A stretch of 29,927 nucleotides of DNA from Treponema sp. UBA1793 (GTDB lineage Bacteria; Spirochaetota; Spirochaetia; Treponematales; Treponemataceae). The stretch is from positions 1 through 29,927 of the forward strand of contig DCFX01000037.1 in NCBI GenBank assembly GCA_002314445.1. Direction: 5' to 3'. Below, one piece after another: positions 1-7,059 of the stretch; the first letter of the stretch is position 1; each line of letters starts with the position of its first letter. The notes beneath the pieces are model-generated. The model was given only the letters and a program-made list of their open reading frames with translations. It made no database searches and was not told where the DNA came from. Both the position numbers and the translations under genes were made by a program.

Positions 1-218
1 TGGTGGACACGATACAGGATGTGGTGAGCATCCCGGAAGAGAAGCTGTCGAAGATCCCGTACATCAACGCGCGTATAAAGAGCGAATACATCAGGGGCAT
101 AGCGGACACGCCGGAAGGGATGAAGATAGTGCTTGACGTGCTGAAAGTGCTGAGCGGGGAAGAACTGGAAGAGGTGAAGCATACGGCGGAGGGCCGGGCA
201 GCAGCGGAAAAGAAATAA
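1..218 (+). CDS. cheW: CheW chemotaxis coupling protein, C-terminal part
   Basis: This is the 3' end of a gene that begins before the window. The visible 72 or so residues start with VDTIQDVVSIPEEKL and include YIRGIADTPEGMKIVLDVLKVL, the last strands of a CheW fold (the VD..xEV.xIP segment and the I.GI....G....LD...L core). CheW links chemoreceptors to the CheA kinase. A charged tail rich in E, A and K follows the fold. The next gene, a chemoreceptor, starts 71 bases downstream. That CheW sits beside a receptor, CheR and CheB supports the call. It could also be the CheW-like end of a longer protein such as CheV or CheA, which the cut edge hides. Confidence 0.85.
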   Translation, partial: VDTIQDVVSIPEEKLSKIPYINARIKSEYIRGIADTPEGMKIVLDVLKVLSGEELEEVKHTAEGRAAAEKK

Positions 219-289
219 CCGGAACCGTGAATGCCGGAAGGAAAAGACGGACGGGATATATCATGGGGAACCAAGGGAGAAACAGAGCT

Positions 290-2053
290 ATGAAGAAAGG
301 GATAGGATTCAAGATCATAACAATGGCAGTCGTCATTTCGGCTGTAGCCGCCCTTATAGGCGGCATCGGGCTGTATACTACAAACAGAGTCAGTAAGCTG
401 GCTGTCGACATGTATCAGAAGAGTGTTCTCAGAATCCAGTATGCGAATACTATTTATGAGGATATTCTGATGGCACGCTCCATACTGCTTGAGGCGAATA
501 CGCCGGGAAGGACGGAGGAACAGGCAAAAGCTTCTGAAAAACAGTTTCAGGAAGGTTTTAAATCTTTCTCCGATGCGATAGCAAAATATGAATCGACAAA
601 TATAACAGCTGCCGATAAAAAAGAACTTATTCAAACTGTTAAGGATGCCGGCAACGAATATGTCGATAAAGGCAGTCAGATGTTCACGTATATTCTGAAA
701 AATGATTTCACCGGTGCAGATAAATATATGGGATCGGTAATTGCGCCCATCCGTACAGGAAAACTGGAGCCAGCTGTTGATAAGCTCGTAAAAATGCAAA
801 TTACGGATGCGGAAACATCATATACGCAGAGCATGCAGATAACGAAACTGTCAATAACAATCATTGTGCTTGCAATCCTGATAGGGCTTGCAGTTTCGCT
901 GACGCTCGGGTTTACAATCACGCGGAGCATCACGAAGCCGGTGACCAGGGTGGTGAACAGCCTTTCCGACAGCTCGTCGCAGATAAGCATTTCAAGCACG
1001 CAGCTGTCCTCTGCATCGCAGGAGATAGCAAACGGTGCACAGGAACAGGCGTCGAGCATAGAGGAGACGACGTCGTCGATGGAGGAACTGTCGTCGATGG
1101 TGAGGCAGAACCTTGGGAACACGAGGCAGGCAAGCCTGCTTTCGGAGAAGGCGACAGAGGCAAGCCAGAACGGCGCAGACAAAATGGCAGACATGCTGAC
1201 GGCAATGAACAACATCTCCAAATCGACTGAAGACATCAGGAACGTGATAGACGTGATAGACGACATAGCATTCCAGACGAACATGCTGGCACTGAACGCA
1301 GCGGTGGAGGCTGCCCGTGCAGGAGAAGCGGGGATGGGATTTGCGGTAGTTGCAGACGAAGTGAAGAACCTTGCAAACCGCTCGTCTGAATCAGCAAAGG
1401 AAACGGCGTCAATGATAAAGGAGACGCTGAAGAACGTGGAAGACGGTATGACAATCTCAAAGAACCTGTCGGAAATCTTCAAGGACATACTGTCGAACTC
1501 GAAGAAAGTAATGGACATGAATAAGGAAGTGGAGACAGCCTCAGGGCAGCAGGACGAGGGGATCAGCCAGGTGAACAAGGCGATGATACAGTTCGACACG
1601 GTGGTGCAGACGAATGCTTCGAGTGCGGAGGAGACGGCAGGTGCAGCCGAGGAGCTGCAGGGGCAGGTGACCAGCCTGAACGAGATAGTGGATACGCTGT
1701 ACGAAATCGTCAGCGGCAGGGAGTATACGGAAGGCAGCACCGGACAGGAGGGCCGGCCCGTACACGGTGCGGCACCTGCAAAGGCACACCGGCAGGAAGC
1801 ATCCCTGAAGGATGATTCTGCTGGCCGCCATGCACCGGCAGCGACCCGCAGGCAGCCGGGAGATGAAAGCGGCAGCCGTGAGAAAGCGGCAGGCAGCCGT
1901 GAAAAAGCGGCAGCGGGCGGCCAGACGGCTGCAAAGAAAGAGACGCCGGAAGCCGGCGGTGCAGCGGGAAAGGCGGAAGAGGGGGGCGTGCATAAAGGTG
2001 CGGGCCATGCAATCTCTTTTGAAGATGACGAAGACTTCAAGCCCGCGCAGTAA
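290..2053 (+). CDS. Methyl-accepting chemotaxis protein, membrane type
   Basis: A 587-residue transmembrane chemoreceptor that would sense ligands outside the membrane and control CheA. The order is a first membrane helix (about residues 7-30), an extracellular helical domain of about 150 residues resembling a four-helix-bundle sensor, a second membrane helix (about 183-206), a short HAMP-like stretch (TRSITKPV), and a long signalling coiled coil. The coiled coil carries the conserved hairpin (FQTNMLALNAAVEAARAGEAG.GFAVVADEV). I chose the ATG at 290 because AGGGAGA lies 9 bases upstream and MKKGIGFKI gives a clean membrane start. ATGs at 227 and 263 are in frame and possible. The C-terminal 90 residues are low-complexity, rich in A, G, R, K and E, and end in an acidic-aromatic tail (FEDDEDFKPAQ) that might tether CheR or CheB. 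Base composition is higher in G+C from about 930 onward than in the sensor half. Confidence 0.93.
   Translation: MKKGIGFKIITMAVVISAVAALIGGIGLYTTNRVSKLAVDMYQKSVLRIQYANTIYEDILMARSILLEANTPGRTEEQAKASEKQFQEGFKSFSDAIAKYESTNITAADKKELIQTVKDAGNEYVDKGSQMFTYILKNDFTGADKYMGSVIAPIRTGKLEPAVDKLVKMQITDAETSYTQSMQITKLSITIIVLAILIGLAVSLTLGFTITRSITKPVTRVVNSLSDSSSQISISSTQLSSASQEIANGAQEQASSIEETTSSMEELSSMVRQNLGNTRQASLLSEKATEASQNGADKMADMLTAMNNISKSTEDIRNVIDVIDDIAFQTNMLALNAAVEAARAGEAGMGFAVVADEVKNLANRSSESAKETASMIKETLKNVEDGMTISKNLSEIFKDILSNSKKVMDMNKEVETASGQQDEGISQVNKAMIQFDTVVQTNASSAEETAGAAEELQGQVTSLNEIVDTLYEIVSGREYTEGSTGQEGRPVHGAAPAKAHRQEASLKDDSAGRHAPAATRRQPGDESGSREKAAGSREKAAAGGQTAAKKETPEAGGAAGKAEEGGVHKGAGHAISFEDDEDFKPAQ
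1871..1912 (+). repeat. In-frame tandem duplication of 21 bases in the chemoreceptor tail
   Basis: Two adjacent 21-base units (1871-1891 and 1892-1912) differ at one position and each encodes GSREKAA. They lie in the unstructured linker after the signalling domain, so unit number could vary without breaking the reading frame. Confidence 0.9.
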
Positions 2054-2058
2054 CAGGT

Positions 2059-2841
2059 ATGACAGAAAGCAGTGAGAAACAGCTTGAAATGATATCCTCC
2101 CTCATCTACCGGAAGTTCGGCATATATATACGGCGTGATAAATACGAGCGGCTTGCGCTGAAACTGGGAAGCCTGACATCCGGCGGGTACTGTACGGGTA
2201 CGGAGGAACTGTGCGCACGGCTTTCATCGGGGGATACGGAAAGCCTTGAACAGCTTGCCTGCTGCGTGACCACATGTCATACGTTTTTCTTCCGTGAGCC
2301 TGACCATTTCCGGCTGCTTGAGGCAGACATCAGGAGGAAAGGGCAGGGGGAAAGCCTCATCTGGTGTGCAGCATGTTCGACAGGGGAGGAACCGTATTCG
2401 ATAGCGGTGACGCTGCTTGAGGCAGGCATCACGGACTTCCATATAGTTGCCACCGACGTGAACAGGGAGGTGCTGCAGGAGTTCAACCGCGGCAGGTATC
2501 ATGAAAGCAGGCTTTCCCAGACCCCTGAGGCGGTACGGAAACGGTACTTTACGCCGGACGGGGACGGTTATTACCGGATAGACGGGAGGCTGAGGAAGTA
2601 TATATCGATAAAGGAAGTGAACCTTATGGATGAGATGCAGTTCGTGCGCCCCTTCGATTATGTGTTCTGCAGGAACGTGTTCATTTACTTTAATGAAGAA
2701 TCGAGGGCAGAGGCAGTGCGCACTATAACCGCGAACCTGAAGCCGGGAGGGCTGTTGTTCATCGGGCATGCGGAAGTGCTGCTTGCCCAGCCGGACAACC
2801 TGAGGAAGGCGGGGAACTCGGTCTTCAGCCGGATATACTGA
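2059..2841 (+). CDS. cheR: CheR chemoreceptor glutamate methyltransferase
   Basis: CheR transfers methyl groups from S-adenosylmethionine to receptor glutamates during adaptation. The 260 residues match the usual length. Visible family marks are an N-terminal helical domain, TCHTFFFREPDHF (the T..xFFR.P..F signature), the SAM-binding CAACSTGEEPYSIAVTL, VATDVNREVLQ, YVFCRNVFIYF and GGLLFIGHAE near the end. The ATG is 5 bases after the receptor stop and no good Shine-Dalgarno sequence is visible, which suggests translational coupling. The N-terminus MTESSEKQLEMISSLIYRKFGI fits the family, so this start is likely. It shares the G+C-rich codon style of its neighbours on both sides. Confidence 0.95.
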   Translation: MTESSEKQLEMISSLIYRKFGIYIRRDKYERLALKLGSLTSGGYCTGTEELCARLSSGDTESLEQLACCVTTCHTFFFREPDHFRLLEADIRRKGQGESLIWCAACSTGEEPYSIAVTLLEAGITDFHIVATDVNREVLQEFNRGRYHESRLSQTPEAVRKRYFTPDGDGYYRIDGRLRKYISIKEVNLMDEMQFVRPFDYVFCRNVFIYFNEESRAEAVRTITANLKPGGLLFIGHAEVLLAQPDNLRKAGNSVFSRIY

Positions 2842-2857
2842 AAGTGGAGTCTGGAAA

Positions 2858-3910
2858 ATGAATGATATCAGGGTACTGGTAGTAGACGATTCAGCAGCAG
2901 TGCGGGCCATGCTGCTGCGGGAACTGTCGGCATGTGAAGGAATAACGGCGTGTTCAGCGGGGAATGTGCATGAAGCGGAAGCAGTCCTTGAGGAAGGGTG
3001 CATCGATGTAGTGACGCTCGACATGGGGATGCCGTATATGGACAGTCTTTCGTTCCTTGCAGGTCTCATGGAAAAAGAACCCGTGCCCGTGATTGCAATG
3101 AGTTCGCTTGCGGCGCAGGACCGGGAGTCCGCGGTAGAGGCGCTTGAGCTTGGTGCGGCGGGCGTCGTGCACAAGCCGGGCGGCCCGTTTTCCGTTGAGG
3201 ATGTCATCGGGGAGCTTGAAGGGATGATACGGTCGGCTGCCGTACTGCCTGCAGGGAGTGTGACTGCGGTCTCCCGGAGGCTTAAGGCGCGGGCAGAAAC
3301 GGCTGTATGGAAAGGCCGCCTGCCCCCTGTACATTGGACTGACGGCATAATAGCAGCAGGAGCAGGGGAAGGAGGTGTGCCGGCGTTTGAAGCGCTGTTC
3401 ATGCACCTGCCTCCTGACTTCCCGCCGGTGCTTGCAGTCATCCATATGCCGGAGGACTTTACCGGCTCATTTGCAGGGCGGCTCGACAGGCTGTGTGCCG
3501 TTCACGTAAAGCTGGCGTCAGACGGGGAGGATGTCCTGCCGGGGACTGTGTACCTTGCCCCGGGAGGACATGTCATGCAGGTGGGGAAGCAGGGCACACG
3601 CCGTGTCCTCAGGATCCGCTCAATGCATGATCAGGGCGGCCTGTCCTCAGCAGCCGACGTGCTGTTCATATCCGCTGCCGCAGCTGCGGGGAGCAGGTGC
3701 ACGGCCGTGCTTCTCACGGGTGCGGGGGCGGACGGTGCACGGGGAATGAAGGCAGTCAGGGATGCAGGCGGCTTTACAATAGCACAGGATGAGGCCACCT
3801 CCCTCTTTTTTGACATGCCGAGGCACGCACTCTCACTCGGTGCCGTCTGTCAGTCTGCTCCGCTCAGCTCCATTCCCTTGCTCATTGCACAGAAAAATAC
3901 CGGGGTCTGA
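2858..3910 (+). CDS. cheB: CheB-type protein lacking the catalytic serine
   Basis: CheB normally removes receptor methyl groups and deamidates receptor glutamines, activated by phosphorylation from CheA. The 350 residues have the standard order: a receiver domain (1 to about 120) with acidic pair D10-D11, phosphoacceptor D55 in TLDMGMP, S/T site in AMSS and K in HKP; a linker; and a methylesterase domain (about 160-345). In that domain the histidine (H196 in VIHMPEDF) and aspartate (D292 in LTGAGADGARGM) of the Ser-His-Asp triad are present. The GASTGG motif reads GAGEGG (168-173), so glycine 170 replaces the nucleophilic serine. The receiver looks functional. The protein may be an inactive esterase that still binds receptors or acts as a phosphate sink, or it may use another residue. 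It starts 16 bases after cheR. Confidence 0.93.
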   Translation: MNDIRVLVVDDSAAVRAMLLRELSACEGITACSAGNVHEAEAVLEEGCIDVVTLDMGMPYMDSLSFLAGLMEKEPVPVIAMSSLAAQDRESAVEALELGAAGVVHKPGGPFSVEDVIGELEGMIRSAAVLPAGSVTAVSRRLKARAETAVWKGRLPPVHWTDGIIAAGAGEGGVPAFEALFMHLPPDFPPVLAVIHMPEDFTGSFAGRLDRLCAVHVKLASDGEDVLPGTVYLAPGGHVMQVGKQGTRRVLRIRSMHDQGGLSSAADVLFISAAAAAGSRCTAVLLTGAGADGARGMKAVRDAGGFTIAQDEATSLFFDMPRHALSLGAVCQSAPLSSIPLLIAQKNTGV

Positions 3911-3914
3911 ATAA

Positions 3915-5243
3915 ATGATATATGCTTTTCTGGTTACGTTTCTCGTTTTATTTACGGTTTTCAACTATGTCTGTTTCTTCAAAGACAGACATGCCGGAGA
4001 AATAGCCGGAAAAATTTTTCTTGGATTTTTTCTTTCACCTGCCGGTTATTATGTATTTTCACGGCTGCTGAATAAACTTGTATGCAGACTGATTTCCCTT
4101 GCGGGAAATATCCATTCAGGATTGGAAGCCGATGTTGTCAGGACTATCTGCATTTTCTGCATATGCCTGCTGCCGCTGCCGCTTTTTAATCTGCTGTACA
4201 GCAGGCTTATAGGACAGCAGCGCGGGCTGAGTCTCTTTATTTATGTGTCTTTTATGATGATTGAGTTCATCAGTTTAATGATATCGCCTGTTGTTTTGAT
4301 TCGGTTCGGCAGCGAAATCATGCTTTTTTTACTGTGGTTTCTCCTGTTCAGAAAGGACATTATATTTCTGGCCGGACATGCGTGGAAAATCAACTATCAT
4401 TTTTTCTGCTCCGCAGGACTTATTCTCCTTGCCGTAACAATCGGCATGGAAATTGTATCTCCCTATATCATGAAGGCTGTCGACAGGAAATTCGAGACTG
4501 TCTTTTCCGTCTGGCTGAGCAGCACCGGTATACTGATTTTTCTCCTCTTTCTCCTGCTTACCAAAAGCAATTTCGTCAATATCCATCAGGCTGTAACTAT
4601 ACAGACTAATGCGCTCAAAGAAGCTGAAATATCACGGGATATGCTTTCCGCCCAGGAAAGTGTCATAGTCTCATTTGTGGAAATACTCGAATCAAAGTCA
4701 GGCGAAACCGGAAATCATGTAAAGCGCGTTTCTGAATACAGCCGTATTCTTGCAGCAGACCTTGGGTTTGCTGAACATGAAGTCGAGAATATACGCGTTG
4801 CTTCAATGATGCATGATATAGGCAAACTTATGATTTCAAACGAAATACTGGAAAAGAAGGGAAAGCTTACGCCGGAAGAGCAGGGTATAATGAGACAGCA
4901 TGTTTTATACGGCGAAATGATGCTGAAAAATGCATCCGGCGAAATCATGCGGTACGCGCGGCTTATTGCCTCCCAGCATCATGAATACTGGAACGGCAGC
5001 GGATATCCGAGGCGTCTTTCAGGCGGACAGATAAATCTTGTGAGCCGTATTGTAGCCATTGCAGACGTCTTTGACGCTCTTGTGAGCAGACGCAGTTATA
5101 AAGATTCCTGGAATCCGGAGGATGCAAAATCTGAAATAATACGCCGACGCGGAATACAGTTTGCACCCGAATGTGTCGATTCATTTGTCCGCTCATATGG
5201 CAGAATTCTTACTGTTATGAATGAATATCCTGATATATCATGA
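3915..5243 (+). CDS. Membrane HD-GYP domain c-di-GMP phosphodiesterase
   Basis: A 442-residue protein whose first 220 or so residues contain about seven hydrophobic segments, followed by a short helical linker and an HD-GYP domain (about 245-430). HD-GYP enzymes degrade cyclic di-GMP to pGpG or GMP. Seen here are the HD pair H300-D301 in MMHDIGK, HHEYWNGSGYP with the GYP signature at about 363-365, and ADVFDAL. All the metal-binding landmarks I can check are present, so it should be active. I do not recognise the membrane portion as a known sensor family. The start codon lies 4 bases after the cheB stop, which argues for co-transcription, but the gene is clearly richer in A+T than cheR and cheB. 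The location suggests a link between c-di-GMP turnover and chemotaxis. Confidence 0.9.
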   Translation: MIYAFLVTFLVLFTVFNYVCFFKDRHAGEIAGKIFLGFFLSPAGYYVFSRLLNKLVCRLISLAGNIHSGLEADVVRTICIFCICLLPLPLFNLLYSRLIGQQRGLSLFIYVSFMMIEFISLMISPVVLIRFGSEIMLFLLWFLLFRKDIIFLAGHAWKINYHFFCSAGLILLAVTIGMEIVSPYIMKAVDRKFETVFSVWLSSTGILIFLLFLLLTKSNFVNIHQAVTIQTNALKEAEISRDMLSAQESVIVSFVEILESKSGETGNHVKRVSEYSRILAADLGFAEHEVENIRVASMMHDIGKLMISNEILEKKGKLTPEEQGIMRQHVLYGEMMLKNASGEIMRYARLIASQHHEYWNGSGYPRRLSGGQINLVSRIVAIADVFDALVSRRSYKDSWNPEDAKSEIIRRRGIQFAPECVDSFVRSYGRILTVMNEYPDIS

Positions 5244-5273
5244 AAGCTGCACAAACATTTTATTTCACCTTGG

Positions 5274-6080
5274 ATGAAGTTCATTTACAAATTTCCAGTA
5301 GTATGGTATGTTTTTACTATGATAAACGAAGAAGATAGTATCGGTCGTATTCTGTATGAAGACGCTGATCATAAATTTATATGGCTGGGGACCGACAGCA
5401 AAAACAGAAAAAGCGAAATACAGACAATGCAGTACCTCATTATAGACCACAACAGGGGAACGCTCCTTGATCCGGGCGGAGTCCATATCTTTTCCCGGGT
5501 TGTTGCATCGGTAAGCAGGTATATTTCAATAGATAATATTGATACAATTTTCTATTCCCATCAGGATCCGGATGTTTCCTCCGGTATTGCGTTGTGGCTC
5601 GGTGTTACCAATGCGAAAGTGTATATTTCCGGTTTGTGGCTCCGCTTTCTGCCTCATTTCGGTATTGTCGATACTTCGCGTGTCACACCGGTCGAAGACA
5701 GAGGTATGAAACTGACGCTCGGTTCCGGCGCGGTACTTGATTTTATTCCCGCTCATTTCATGCATTCACCGGGACAGTTCAATTTGTATGATACCCGTTC
5801 CCGCATTCTTTTTTCCGGCGATATCGGAGCAGCAGTTTTCAACACCGGCGACGACATTCTGTTCGTTGAAAATTTTGCGAAGCACATTCCGCTGATTGAA
5901 GCTTTTCATAAACGGTATATGGCATCGAATATAATTGTGAAGAAATGGTGCGATCGTGTACGGGCGCTGAATCCGGATATGATAGCCCCCCAGCACGGTG
6001 CAATTTACAAAGGTGAGACGGTTCATGCGTTTCTTGACTGGCTTTCACAGCTGAAATGCGGAATAGATTTGATGAATTAA
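5274..6080 (+). CDS. ODP-type di-iron oxygen/iron sensor for chemotaxis
   Basis: A stand-alone metallo-beta-lactamase-fold protein related to flavodiiron proteins but without the flavodoxin domain. Candidate metal ligands are H96, D98 and D100 in SHQDPDVSSG (flavodiiron proteins have HxExDH), H161 or H164 in HFMHSPGQF, D183 in FSGD, and H241 in PQHGAIYKG. In Treponema denticola a protein of this type (ODP) binds oxygen at a di-iron site and modulates CheA through a cytoplasmic receptor encoded nearby. Here the next gene, 12 bases on, is exactly such a receptor, so the role is inferred with good support. The start is uncertain: the ATG at 5274 lacks a clear ribosome site, and the ATG at 5319 (MINEEDSIGR) would remove 15 residues. 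Without the context it could be mistaken for a flavodiiron oxidase fragment. Confidence 0.87.
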   Translation: MKFIYKFPVVWYVFTMINEEDSIGRILYEDADHKFIWLGTDSKNRKSEIQTMQYLIIDHNRGTLLDPGGVHIFSRVVASVSRYISIDNIDTIFYSHQDPDVSSGIALWLGVTNAKVYISGLWLRFLPHFGIVDTSRVTPVEDRGMKLTLGSGAVLDFIPAHFMHSPGQFNLYDTRSRILFSGDIGAAVFNTGDDILFVENFAKHIPLIEAFHKRYMASNIIVKKWCDRVRALNPDMIAPQHGAIYKGETVHAFLDWLSQLKCGIDLMN

Positions 6081-6092
6081 TAAGGACATATT

Positions 6093-6950
6093 ATGGCTGC
6101 AGATGAACAGATAAAAAATTATGAAGATGCAATCGGGGAACTTGCAGTCGGCTATAATAAGAGTGTTACGCTTACATCGGTAACGATGAGTTCCCTCAGA
6201 ATACTTGATGAAGCGATGGAGCAGGTACAGAACGGGCTTACTACAATTGTCAGCGCCTTTGAGGAAATGCAGGCTGGTAGTGCCAGTACGTCGGCAAATA
6301 CGAACAGAATTGACTCCATGATGGATACAATCCTGTCGGAAAACGACCGCATGCGGCAGGAGATTTCCAGCCGTGTGTCCGAAATAAAGTCCACTTCCCA
6401 GAATGCAAGTACCCTTTCTGAAATGTTCAAAGAACTTGAGGAACAGACAAAAAAAGTCACAAGCATAACCGGTGCAATCCAGGATGTAGCCGACAAAACG
6501 AATGTGCTTGCCATCAATGCATCAATAGAAGCAGCCCATGCCGGCAGTTTTGGTGCCGGATTCAGAATTATTGCTGACGAAGTGCGGAAACTGGCGACCC
6601 AGACCGGAACTTTTGCCCGACAGATAACAGACAGTATTGATAATTTTAAGGCTACGGTAGATAAAATCAATACGGAGATGAACGGATTTACGGTGTTGTT
6701 GTCCCGTTTCAATACTTCTTTCGGTGCTATTCTTTCCAATTTTAACGACAATGCAACAGTAATAGACCAGTCTGGAAAGTCTCTTTCGGAAATAACAGTT
6801 TCCATACGCGAAGAGGCTCAGGCATTGAGCGAAGGTCTTGTATCCCTGGAGCGCGTTAATAGTTCCATGAAAGACACGCATACTATTCTGGGTGTTATAG
6901 AATCAAGCCATGAATTCCTTAACGACCTGCTGACGAAGTCTGACCGTTAA
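6093..6950 (+). CDS. Cytoplasmic chemoreceptor without sensor domain, ODP partner
   Basis: A 285-residue soluble methyl-accepting chemotaxis protein with no membrane helix and no recognisable input domain. Nearly the whole chain is the signalling coiled coil, with the hairpin IQDVADKTNVLAINASIEAAHAGSFGAGFRIIADEVRKLA at about residues 129-168. The position that is usually Glu after the AG of the hairpin is Ser here. Receptors of this kind take their input from a separate protein; in T. denticola this is ODP, and the gene just upstream encodes an ODP homologue. The start has a good ribosome site (AAGGA, 7 bases upstream). A strong hairpin follows 10 bases after the stop and probably ends the chemotaxis run. 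Confidence 0.93.
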   Translation: MAADEQIKNYEDAIGELAVGYNKSVTLTSVTMSSLRILDEAMEQVQNGLTTIVSAFEEMQAGSASTSANTNRIDSMMDTILSENDRMRQEISSRVSEIKSTSQNASTLSEMFKELEEQTKKVTSITGAIQDVADKTNVLAINASIEAAHAGSFGAGFRIIADEVRKLATQTGTFARQITDSIDNFKATVDKINTEMNGFTVLLSRFNTSFGAILSNFNDNATVIDQSGKSLSEITVSIREEAQALSEGLVSLERVNSSMKDTHTILGVIESSHEFLNDLLTKSDR

Positions 6951-6959
6951 AATAAAAAT

Positions 6960-6995
6960 GGTGCCGCCCCTCTGTGATAAATGCAGGGCGGCACC
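6960..6995 (+). terminator. Intrinsic terminator after the chemotaxis run
   Basis: A perfect 10-bp stem (GGTGCCGCCC at 6960-6969 with GGGCGGCACC at 6986-6995) and a 16-base loop, followed by GTTCGTTTT. It lies 10 bases after the chemoreceptor stop codon. The A-rich stretch before it (AAATAAAAAT) could let it also stop transcripts from the opposite strand. Confidence 0.85.
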
Positions 6996-7007
6996 GTTCG
7001 TTTTCAA

Positions 7008-7037
7008 AAATGTCCGAAAACTTTGTTCTGGACATTT
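7008..7037 (-). terminator. Intrinsic terminator of enolase
   Basis: On the minus strand an 8-bp perfect stem (AAATGTCC with GGACATTT) is followed by a T run reaching into TTTTTGAAAA, 22 bases after the enolase stop. It is separate from the convergent terminator at 6960-6995. Confidence 0.75.
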
Positions 7038-7059
7038 CTGACCGTTATATAAGGTACTG

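Noticed and set aside
676..2040. Long minus-strand reading frame of about 450 codons opposite the first chemoreceptor
   Set aside because: It is a mirror of G+C-rich, biased codons of a real gene on the other strand; composition is Ser/Ala-rich with no domain or ribosome site.
2224..3441. Minus-strand frame of about 400 codons opposite cheR and cheB
   Set aside because: Both plus-strand genes are unmistakable across the same bases; the antisense product has no recognisable motif.
5274..6080. A fragment of a flavodiiron oxygen reductase
   Set aside because: The chain ends cleanly after the metal fold, lacks a flavodoxin domain, and is followed by a sensorless chemoreceptor, which fits the ODP sensor type better than a broken enzyme.
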